Assembly: GCF_020382885.2 (NCBI RefSeq)
Contig: NC_058504.1
Coordinates: 13,589,019 to 13,653,018, forward strand
Direction of reading: 5' to 3'
From: Scatophagus argus
Taxonomy: Eukaryota > Chordata > Actinopteri > Scatophagidae
Length of the DNA stretch: 64,000 nucleotides
The notes beneath the pieces were generated by a model, which saw only the letters and a program-made list of their open reading frames with translations, did not search any database and was not told the origin of the DNA. Every line of letters begins with the position of its first letter. Position 1 is the first letter of the stretch. The translations under genes and the position numbers were made by a program. This document shows, in pieces, positions 37,270 through 47,774 of this stretch.

Positions 37270-38562
37270 CATTGTCTCTTTTCAGCTTGAACTTCATAGC
37301 CAGCCCCATGATCACAACCAGGACCAAGGCAGAAACACCACAGATCACCAGGAGCAATGGGGAGTGGTCTGTTACAATAACAAAGGCAGAAACACAGACA
37401 GACAGTGAAGACACGTGCCAGTAATAGCTCTGCTCTTTCATTTTCATTCCACTGTAAAATTCACTCATTCAAACCTCTGATTAATGCGTCAAAATTCAAA
37501 ATCTACACAAGGCAACAGTAGGCTGTGGCTGTGTGAAATAAGCAGGGAGATGTCTACTTACCATTTACAGTGACATCGTGTGGTGAAGACTCATAAGTGC
37601 CACAGAGGCTAATCACACAGCACGTGTATTGCCCTTGTTTATTCACTGTTTTGAGAACAAGCTTGCTGCCATTTTGACCTTCAAGGATTTCCTTCCCATT
37701 CTTCTTCCATTTAAACGACACAGTCAAATTAAGAAGGTTATGTACACATGTTAGAGTGATGTCATCACCCTCCTTTACATTGGATCCAGTGCTGTTGACA
37801 GACACCTGAAAGTCTGATGGCCAAAGTAAATATATATAGGAAGAAGCAACAAGGATAGTGTTCGGTAATCAGATAGTGGACAGTTTGTGAGTTTCAAAGC
37901 ACTTCCACAGAGTTTACCTTTTGTGCAGTTTGATGAACTATCTACAGAGAGAAGTAAACATGGAAAGGAATGAATACAGTCACAGTAAACATTCTATATT
38001 CAACAGAGCATGCATGATACAGCACAGGCATTCATTCATTGTAAGATAAAAAGAAATACAAGAAATGTGCAAGTATTTTCAGAAAATATAGATGCACTCT
38101 CTTTGTACTGCCACACCCTGTACCATATATAAAATTCATTGGCTTTATCATCAAGAAACAAATGTCACAAAAGATAACACTTACCATTCTTGCGCAGCCC
38201 TGCACTGTCTGAGCAGAGAGGACAAGAATCCACATGGAAAACAGAGAGAAGGAACAGCATTAAGAACATTTTACCTCATTGTTTCCAGAAGCAGTCTATG
38301 AATAGAGAGACATTTAGTTTGATTACTTTCCTTTTTTTTTTTTTTACCTGCAGGAGTTTCCCCTTCGACATTACCTCTCAAACACTGGATGGGAACACAG
38401 AACAAGCCAACAGCAGCTGCAAGTATGAATAAAGTGTAAATACAATAATAAAATGTATATGTGTAGAGCTAAACAGTCATATTTATGGAGAATTCAAAGT
38501 GGATACTTACCCATGAAGATATAACCATGCAAAACATATAGAGCTATGTTTCCCATAACCAT
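37270..38562 (-). CDS. Single Ig-domain type I membrane protein (3' end unresolved)
   Basis: Coding exons in transcript order: 38562-38511, 38416-38348, 38208-38185, 37941-37918, 37813-37562, 37368-37270. Every junction is phase 1, the pattern of Ig-superfamily genes, and the frame stays open. The product begins with a hydrophobic signal-like segment over exons 1-2. Two 8-residue spacer exons (DSAGLRKN, DSSSNCTK) follow. Then comes one C2-like Ig domain with cysteines in LTCVHN and YTCC, the core Trp in FKWKK and several N-glycosylation sequons. A transmembrane helix (LLLVICGVSALVLVVIMGLA) and a basic KFKLKRDN tail end the visible part. The stop codon exon is not found. It resembles fish leukocyte receptor-like genes (CD2/SLAM-like is possible), but I do not recognise the exact family. 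Confidence 0.75.
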
Positions 38563-39356
38563 TCTGTGTTGAAAAAGAAAAATATTATTAAGTAGCTGTA
38601 GCTTTAACAATTTAACATTACTTCACATCAATATATGCCATATTGTCTCAGAGTAAAAGAGAACAACATTAAACAAGTTAAGAGCAGAAAATGTCATAGC
38701 ACAGACAAATCCATCATTTTGTACATAAGATATTAAATATCATTTTAAAGCTAAAAAAATAAACAGAATTATGTTGCTCAAATGTTTTATCGTCTTACCT
38801 GCGGTGATGTTGTTTCCTCACACAGTGAGATGAATGATGCCCTGCTCTACTTTGATCATAAACACTGACACTGATGCAAATAGATGATAGCGCAAACAAT
38901 AACCCTGTTTGTATGTTCTGCAGGTGGAAGTGATGACAGACTGCGGCTGTTGGGTAACAACTTCAGTTAGTTCAGTTGAGCAGTAATTTAGGTTGAAATT
39001 ATGGCATTTTTACATGCTGTGAGAAAGAGAAAAAACAGCAAGCCAGACACACAGAGACAGAGAGAGAGAGAGAGACAGACAGACGTCTTAATTTGAAGAA
39101 TTGACTCATTGCACAACAGATATTTTGACTTGTCATTGCACAATAGCAGGACCTCCTCTAAGTGGAATACAGCAGTAAATAATAAAAAACATCTCAGAGT
39201 GTCCTGCAATGACAAATGTTTGCTACTCAACTCGTCTACAGTAGCAAGGAAATACAATTTATTATTTTATTACATTATTTTCACCGAAGTCATCCATATT
39301 TATCCACATGGTGGCCAGTAGAGGGTGCTGCTGATCATCTTTTATCTATTAAAATT

Positions 39357-39545
39357 TATCCCATTCAGGGTCACAGTGAACTGGAGCCTCTCCCAGTTTG
39401 CACTGGGAAAGAGGCAGGGTGCACACTGGACAGCTAAAAGGCAATTTAAACATTTCTTGAACAAAACCTGTATGTGTTTGAACTGTGGGAGGAAACAGAG
39501 CATACACACACACAAAAGGAAAGAGGTGATCATGCAAACTCACAC
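39357..39545 (-). mobile_element. Old, decayed copy of the SINE found at 62618-62970
   Basis: In the same order as the younger copy it shows 'cagggtca', 'ctggagcct-tcccag', 'gaggcagggt-cac-ctggac', 'tgtgggaggaa' and 'catgcaaactc'. The tRNA-like head is not recognisable. The copy is heavily diverged. Confidence 0.65.
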
Positions 39546-39776
39546 ACAAATAACAAAACTGGTTTTTCGATTCAAATCACTTCTGAGTTACTTTCCACTC
39601 TTACATATAATGCACAGTAATGAAAATCAGGTGATAAAATAGTGCATAAAATAGGACAGTGTTGTTTCCCCACCAGTTTGTGTTCCCTTACCTCAACCAC
39701 ACTGTCAAAGCTTACCCCAACTAGTTGCCTCAGCGATGCCTAACCAAACCTAAAATCTTACACCAGCTGTACGGGG

Positions 39777-39827
39777 CAGAACAGAACAGAACAGAACAGA
39801 ACAGAACAGAACAGAACAGAACAGAAC
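39777..39827. repeat. (AACAG)n pentanucleotide tandem repeat
   Basis: About ten perfect AACAG units. Confidence 0.95.
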
Positions 39828-40926
39828 GTGGGATTCCTGTCCAAAGAGAAAACTGACTCTGAGCTGTTCTGCCTGCCTGGAATCACTTATTAATGATTAC
39901 TGTATTGAATTAAGCTGCATTATGAGAAATACTAATCAAACATGAATAATCTAAAAGAGTAGGAAGAGTGAGCTTTTTATTCTTCCCTCCACCTAACCAT
40001 GATATATATATAGTATGTTTGGCAATGCCAGGAACCAATTTCATGGTGAGCCATAACGACAACTTTTTTTTAATGCTTCAGATTAAGTAATGGTTATTCA
40101 GTAATGGCTTTCATTTCCAATTTATTGGCTAACCATTGATCAATGCCTATCAAGTGAAAGTGCTATAATATTCTGATAATATTGTTATTCTGTTAATATT
40201 CTGTTAAATAAGCTTCAGTCATTTAAACTAGTTCCACCACCAGGTCAATGTTTCAAACATTCAGCTGTATGAAAGGACAATTGAAACTGTAAAACTACTG
40301 ACCAAAAATGTTTTTTTTTTCCGTATGAAAGTTACATTTTGGGGTCACAGCTCCATAAAACCCCATTTATTTTGGACTGCCTCGTGAGCGCCCCCTACAA
40401 AACCGGAAGTGTGAGAAAATGGAAGTTCTGCCTATTTTAGAGTTTCTTTGGCTAAATACTCTTAACCAGATTATATCACAGCCTGACCATGCAGTGCTGC
40501 TTTTGGGATATTTACTTCACGACATTTGACATTTCTTGTTCACGCTACTTTCTTTCCCCAAGATGTTTTTTTTTTTTTAATTAATGCTACAATTGTGTTT
40601 TCTCATTTTAATTTATTCATTCCCTTTGAAAAAGAAGTAGATTTTTCACGAAAAATATTTATATCAGAGCAAAAGAAGTCAGGGAAGCTGTTGACATGTG
40701 TCAACTAATTCAATCAGCAATGTTTTAAACGACAAATTCACAGGATCAGTAGACTGTGAACTGTTGATTAAAACGCCCCGCTCCACCTGGGTCATCAGCT
40801 TGTGCGCATGTCAGAACTTGGCAAATAGCTACGGTGTTAATTAATTCTCACCTGTAATTTGCCCATTTTTCCCCCCGGATATTGTCTTCCCTCTCGTCGT
40901 GGCTTGCAGTGTTTGTTTCCACAAAG

Positions 40927-41046
40927 ATGGTCGCTCTTAGAGGACTTTATCACAGATTCTCCCGCCTGGCAAAAGTTGCAGCTCAAACAAAATTCAGGAA
41001 ATATGACACCATAACTGCAGGCATCAGGACGGACCAAAAGGTATGA
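40927..41046 (+). other. 39-codon small ORF in a possible 5' exon upstream of rgs14
   Basis: ATG at 40927 opens a 39-codon frame (start MVALRGLYHRFSRLAK) ending in TGA at 41044-41046. The frame is rich in Arg/Lys with spaced hydrophobic residues, like an amphipathic mitochondrial presequence. A strong donor CGCAAG|gtaagt follows with last exon base 41066, so the stretch could be a 5' UTR exon of rgs14 with an upstream ORF. A weaker donor after AAG at 41040 would instead leave the frame open into an unknown gene. I cannot choose between these from sequence. Confidence 0.3.
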
Positions 41047-41806
41047 CAATGTATTTTACACGCAAGGTAAGTGGAGAGTGCTTGCGTGTTTAACACTATA
41101 AGCAATTAAAGTACAATGTAAAGTACATTGTACATTGTTCAGACTCTAAGGCCTCATTGGTATTGGTGTAGTTATAGAATAATGGGCATATAATGATGAA
41201 CTTCTGATGCTGTGTGTGCCTGTGTCCGAAATGTGCAACGTGAGCTGTTGAAGTTTTTCCATAAAAAACTTGTTGGGAGATGTGAAGTTAAAAATACTCC
41301 ATGAATATCAACCACTTGGCCTACCATGAATTTCACTTTATGCAAAACGACGATGCATTAAAAGGAGAAGAAAAGTGTTTCACGTGTGTTAAAGAAACCC
41401 TCTCAGCTGCAGTATTGTAACTGCAAAACTGCTTTCAGATCTGGATTGTATAACGGTTGTAAGCTGCGTCAACTCACTCATACAGTGACTACATCAGAAG
41501 CAGAATGAGTACATTTGTCTTGCTAACAAATGCCCACATCACAGTGTTTCTCAAGACATTGGCTGAGAACAATTTGGTCATAGTAACCATACTTCCTCTT
41601 TTGTGGCTTGTTGCTATGGCAGGACTTCCCTTCCAGGCAGGAAGTGGCAGTAAGACTCAAGTGATGAGTTTGAGTGTGTGTATATGTGTGTGTGTGTGAG
41701 TGAGTGAAGGGTGTGCATCATGTTTGGGTGGAGCACTATACTGTTTCCCTTGACAGTGTACACATCTCTTTAAGACCTCAGCTTCTAGTCTGGTGTCTGG
41801 GCCACC

Positions 41807-44800
41807 ATGGCGAAGAACTGCAATGCTCTAGGGATACCTGTTGGCCACATGGTGAGTTAGCAACTTACTTAGCAGTTTGGTTTGCTCCTGCAGATGTCCT
41901 TTGGATCTAGTGTTTTGTTTCTGCGAAGCTTACTTGAAGATAAATACACAGGAGTTCAGTTTGTTGTGAGTGAAATGCCGTTTTAAGTTGTAGCCTTGTA
42001 AGAATTTGGTAAACAAGAATGTCTTTTTTTAAACGTTGGTCCACTCTTTTGGTCTGCTCTCCTTAACCATGCTCAAAGAGCCGTCACTTGCGTATTTGTC
42101 TGTCTCAACTCCTTAACAGTATCAGAACCAATCAGGCTGTGTGGCTACTCTTAATAGATATGCTGAAAACAGCCCAGGCCTGCCTGAGTCAGAAGCGGAA
42201 ACCAAGCAATGCCTGTTTGCCGGTCTGTCATGTGTAGGCACAGTTGGCGGCCTTCTGTGCGAGACTGTGTTTCTGAATTTGTCTCAACTCTGCAAAAGGT
42301 GCAAATCTAAGTGTGTAATGATGTAGTGTAGAAGCAGGGAATACCTGGATGTTGCTATATTTGATAAAAAGGTGCACTGTGTGGTTTCGATTTTGTTCTA
42401 TTGGAAATGTTCCTGTAATTGGCACTGCATCAGACTCTTGTTGTGCACATATGCATGTCTTGTCTGTCCTTGAAAGAATTTGCAGAGAATACCTAGTTCT
42501 CTGTTGCGGCGTATGAGATCAAAAGGTGCACAGCTGAGGCAATCACTGGCTTTTATTACAATTTGGTGAGAAATGTGGATTAAGTGCATGTTGGTCTTTT
42601 GGTCAATTGTGGAGACGGACGTGTCGTGTTTCTGGAGCCAGAATTTGAACGTTAGAGCGAAATAATAAAAAGAAAAAGCTGAAGAGGTAGGGCCATTGAG
42701 GCGCTCACACCTGCAGCCCTTATCAAAGTTCGTCAGTTGCCGAGATCTTTGAGCTGTTGTCGGGACGCTTTGTCTTTGCGTGCACATATGCAGTTTGTTG
42801 AAGGAAACAACTTCAGAGTTGTGGATCCCTCTTGTCACATACATCAAGGAGTTTTGGGTTCTGTTTGTTGGTTGGTTTGACAGCGAGATCACAAGAAAAC
42901 TACCAGTCAGATTTCCATGAAACTTGGGGGAAGGGTGTAGCAAGTGCCTAGAAGAACCCATATGAACCGATTCACGGTGGAGACGTGCATTTAGAGCCAG
43001 CTATTTTGATTATCAGATAATTTCTTCTGCCTTTTCTCAAGCCAGAATGTAAAACATTTGCTGTGTCCATCTTCCTAAATGAAGGAATTTGTTGCTTTTC
43101 ATTTGTCATGTGTGATAGTAAATGGTTTTAAACTGTTACTGTTTGGACAAACGGAGCAATTTGAAGATGTGACTTTAGGCTCTGGGAAACTGCTGAAATT
43201 TTTCCACAATATTTTGAGTCTCTGTGGACTTTTTAAGTAATCGTTTAATTGTGAAAATAATGTCAGAGCTCACTCACTCCAGTTGAGTGAGCGAGACAGT
43301 GCATTAAGTGAAGGAGCGACGTGAATCGGAAATAAAAAGTTTCTTGTTGTTTCACAGCACTTGTTGTGTCCACACGTTTTGCACAGCCCTGTAGGTAGGT
43401 GCCACAGTGCTGGATTTTGTGTGACAGACAAAAAGACACGCAGACCTGCAGCTCTTTATACGTCCATGACGGGGACAGAGTCTGCGATGTTGCCTGGTCG
43501 CTGTGTTTTTAGCCTACAGTTATTGGCTGGAGGCTACAATCCCACTACCCGAAGACTGACACTCAGAAACGCCCCCCCCCCCCCCTCCAAAAAAAAAACT
43601 TCTAGTGGGTCATAAAACACAATCATATTTTGACATAATTCTAATACTTGGAAATATCTGTGTAGTGGTTTCTCTTGCAGGTTTGCGTATCATTAAAGAG
43701 TGGACTGTTGTCTTTGGTATGCTCTCTCCAAGGGCCCTTCTAGTGTTAGAGAATGTATTTGATCACGTATGTCCACATAATGATGATGTTCGTTGGTCAC
43801 ATGGTTAATACTGTCAAGGAAGACATGTGTGTAGGAATGACTGGGATGTTGAGCACAGATCACTTCATGTAAATAATTATTTTCATAAAGTTCAAACCCA
43901 CCCACACTGTGGACAGCTTGCTATTCACAGGAATGTTGACAAATGCACTCATGTTCACACCTCTGGGTAATTTTAGAGTTGAAATCTGCATGTTTGTAGT
44001 CTGGAGGGGTGGGTGGGGGTACAGAAAAAAAAACCATGCAAACTGCATGCATGAAGGCCTTTTTCTTTTGTCTTTTTGTTTTGTAAATGTTATTCTCAGA
44101 ACTTTAATATCCAGACAGATAACCTGCTGATCCTCTTTTTCTAAAATACCAAACTTGGTCGTCTGCACAAGACTATGTGCAGACGCCTTGCAAAATTAAC
44201 CATCAGTATTTCTAACTATGAGAGTGTTGGAATTGAAACAGAACCCTTACAAGATATGAGCTCTGAAAGCTGAATGAGAGCCACTGTCATCTGTGTCACA
44301 ACCACTTCCTGTGAAAACAGCCTTGACTGATTGCACTACACTGTCACAGAGGGGAAAAAAAAAAAATAAAAAGCAAAACACATGCAGCTGGTATTCACAT
44401 TTCACTTCCTAAATGTATGCCTTTGCACTTTTGAATACATGTGTGGCTGCTCTATTAGTGCTATTTTGATCGCACTGTGCTATGTACGTTGTAAAGCTGA
44501 GGCTGTGATATCGACATGTACAGCAAATGCGAACATTTTTTCATCAGAGTGGATTTTTGTTCCGTAGTTTGCCACCGATTAGTGAATAGGTATATTTAAA
44601 TGCAATTTCTTTATCACAATCAATGGGAATTGTCCTTTAATACCACGGGTTGGTGGGTAACAGCTGATAAGATTCCATCTTTTCAGATTTATTTATTTAT
44701 GTATTTTTTTTAATGTTACTTATCTTATCCAACTCTCTATCTCTCTATTCACAGAGCCAGGCAGTGTCAGATGGAGGTAAGCAGGGTCAAAAAAACAAAC

Positions 44801-44886
44801 TGGGTTTCACTGAAGTATGTGTGTGTGTAAAAGTAACAGAAGGTTAACTCTTGTTCTTAGTTGTGCTTTCCTGTGCTAATAAGCTG

Positions 44887-44934
<48 letters not shown>

Positions 44935-47738
44935 ATGTGTTGTAGAGCTGAACATGTCTGCACGGGGCTGTGGAGGAAGCAGTTCAAGTCTACCCGGGAC
45001 TCCCGGTGGAGAGGCTGGCCCAGCCAGCGGTGTACTGAGCTGGGCTGTTTCATTTGAGAAGCTGTTGGAGGACCCCTGCGGAGTACACTGCTTTACGGTG
45101 AGACGCACTCAACATGCGTGGTGTCATTTAAAATTATATATATATATATATATATACATGTGTGTGTATATTCATACACTGTGTATGTGTCTTTCTTCAC
45201 AGTCCTTCCTGAAGTCTGAAGTGAGTGCGGAAAACATTTTATTCTGGCAGGCTTGTGAAAACTTCAGGAAGATCTCAGCAACCTCCTTGGATGAGGTGTG
45301 ATGCTGCCACTTTTTACCCATTTACATGGTTAAATAATTTTGTCATTATGCAGTCATTGAGTGTTTTAATCAACATGAACTCATGAACTAAAAAATGAAA
45401 TAATAAACTCGCTATGCAGTTATAGTTGTGTCCATGTAGCGACCTGCAGCTACAGAATTATTTGTTTTGCTTTGATTTTGCTTTACATTGTTTGTATATT
45501 TAATGAACAAGGCTCAGTTAATTTTTGCTTCTGTTATACTGCTTTGAGTAAAAGTAGCAACTGGCTTGCTGTGTTGCTATAATAGTTTTTTTTTTTGTTT
45601 TGTTTTGTTTTATTTTTAGATCTATTTTGTACCTTGCAGGCAGAAAAATTGTTTGGCTACTTAAATTCTATTGGTAAAGAAACAGGAAGTGTGGAAACTG
45701 ACAGGGATGTGGCCTGTGTGCAAATCAGCCTTGTTTCTGCAGTTGTTTAGCTCACTGGTAAATGAATTGCCCTTAGGAACTTATTGATCATATGACTAGC
45801 ACTGTGGATGCATGGGAAGGGTTTGTTTGATTCTTGCTGCACTTAATAAGTAAAGACACCAAGTCAGTGTATATATACACATTGAGAGGTTTCTTAGATG
45901 GGTATTAAAGGCTGCATATTCACCTAAGTGCTGAGATGAAATGTGTTGCTAGGATTTATATCTCTTCTTGTTAAAAAGATGTTTAGTCAGCTTAGAAATA
46001 GTTGGTCTGATGGGGCTGTTTTGTTCTCAGCTCAAAACAGAAGCTCGCACCATCTACAACACCTACCTGTCTGACAGCGCTCCCTACTCGGTCAACATCG
46101 ACGACACAGCCAAGACAGAGGAGAAGGACCTGGAACAGCCCACACCTGATATGTTCAGCAAGGCTCAAGCACAGGTCTGTTCCGAGTTCTCTCTCCCGGA
46201 TCAGCTCAATAACATGCAGATACGTTGTTGGTGCTTTCTTTTGACTGACTGTGTGTACCACTGGCCTCTGTTTTGTGTCAGATATTTAAACTGATGAAAA
46301 TGGACAGCTATAGGCGCTTTGTGCGCTCTCCTCTCTACCAGAGCTGCACTTTGGCAGGTGTAGAAGGTAAACTTCTATCTCAGCCGGCCCGGATGGGATC
46401 CTGGGAGGATGTTGCCACCAGAGGCCCCTCACTCAGTGGCAAGAAGGTAAGAGTGGGAGGAAATGGACTGAGGGGAAGGGAAGGGAAAAAAGCATGCAAG
46501 TTATTCTTGTTAAAATTGTGCTGTTTGCCATCACTGTCTGAAACAGGGCAAGACGTCAGACTCTAACAGCTTGGCTGGTGGCAGGAGTGCTTCAGAGAAA
46601 CAGCGTCAGAAAAGAGGATCCTGGGGAGGTAGTGCCTTTCAGATGGTCTGATCTTGTGCTTCTGCGTTATGCCTTCATGCAGCTTTTATTTCACAATTTC
46701 TCCCCTTTGCCCCTCTTGTCCTTTTCTCCCTGTTGGTAAGAACAGATGCATCCAACAACAATGGTTTAGTCCCCCGAAAAGAGTTCAGTAATATGTCGGT
46801 CAAGTCGAGCAGCAGTGTGGAGCTCGGCTCCCTCTACAGGCAGATAGAGGTCAGTGCATTTGTGGCAATGGGATTTGAGTCTTAGGCTGGTCATTGTTAA
46901 ATTTGTTTTAAAATTTTAGGATTACTAAGTATACTATGTGAATGACAAAATGTAGTCTTCAAGGTGTAACCATAAACCTGACAGTTTAGAGGAAAGTCTG
47001 TCATTACGTCACTAACGCCATTGTTTTGAGTTGTAAGACATTACATTATATCATCACAGAATGGCAGATCGAGTCCCCGGTCCCCAGAGCAGGGTGGTGG
47101 AGGTGGGGTTCGATTAGGGATGGAGGGGGGCTACTGCTGCGTCTACCTACCTGATGGCAGTGCCTCCCTGGCTCCCACACGTACTGGCCAGCCCATCAAA
47201 GACATGTTGGCTAGCCTGTGTGAGAAGAGAGGCTTCCCACTAAAAGATGTCATCATCTATCTGCATGGCAAGGACAAGGTAAAGCTGTTTACTGCATCAG
47301 CCACAACTTTTAAGTCAATAAGTTTTTCAAAAATAAAATATCTCAGTGACTCAGATGACTACCCTCTTCCTATTTTAACATCCGCTCTAGCCTCTCACTG
47401 ACTGTGAAACTTTTTGAGACCTGTTTTAAAGTGTTCCTGGTTGATGCTGATGTCTCTGAAAGTCCCCTTAATTGCTCTCTCTCTGATACACTGGTGCTCC
47501 CTCTACAACAGCCCTTATCTCTGGACCAGGACTGCTTCGTACTGAGAGATCAGCAGGTCTCTCTAGAACTCAGGGTGACGTTTGCGTGAGTCAACTTCTC
47601 ACTTCCTTTTTTTTTTTTCTGTCTTTATCACTCTAACAGACTTTCACACCCACATCTCCACTACAGCATGCCACTTCTCACCATATTAGAGGGAAGTCCT
47701 GGTGTTAACACCAGACTTACAGACTGGCTCTCAGTGCA

Positions 47739-47774
<36 letters not shown>

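Larger units (their letters stand above)
38600..40900. other. Interval between the Ig-domain gene and rgs14
   Basis: No coding exon is recognised. It contains a (GA)n-rich patch near 39058-39074, an old SINE copy (39357-39545), an (AACAG)n tandem repeat (39777-39827) and AT-rich single-copy sequence. Confidence 0.5.

Noticed and set aside
39777-39827. Regular short repeats considered as a CRISPR-like array
   Set aside because: They are a pure pentanucleotide tandem repeat without spacers, in a vertebrate genome.
41111-41133. 10-bp inverted repeat GTACAATGTA / TACATTGTAC
   Set aside because: Short and AT-rich; easily expected by chance in 64 kb.
41610-41623. X-box-like GTTGCTATGGCAGG about 190 bases upstream of the rgs14 start
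   Set aside because: The right half-site is broken (AGG instead of AAC), so the match is not better than expected by chance.
42398-42961. 187-codon open frame on the minus strand in rgs14 intron 1
   Set aside because: Part overlaps an interspersed repeat (about 42840-42970), there is no recognisable domain, and it is antisense within a confident gene.
44861-45301. 146-codon open frame through the (GT)n tract, with long Cys/Val runs
   Set aside because: The alternating Cys/Val run is translated microsatellite. The real exons are 44946-45097 and 45203-45295 of rgs14.
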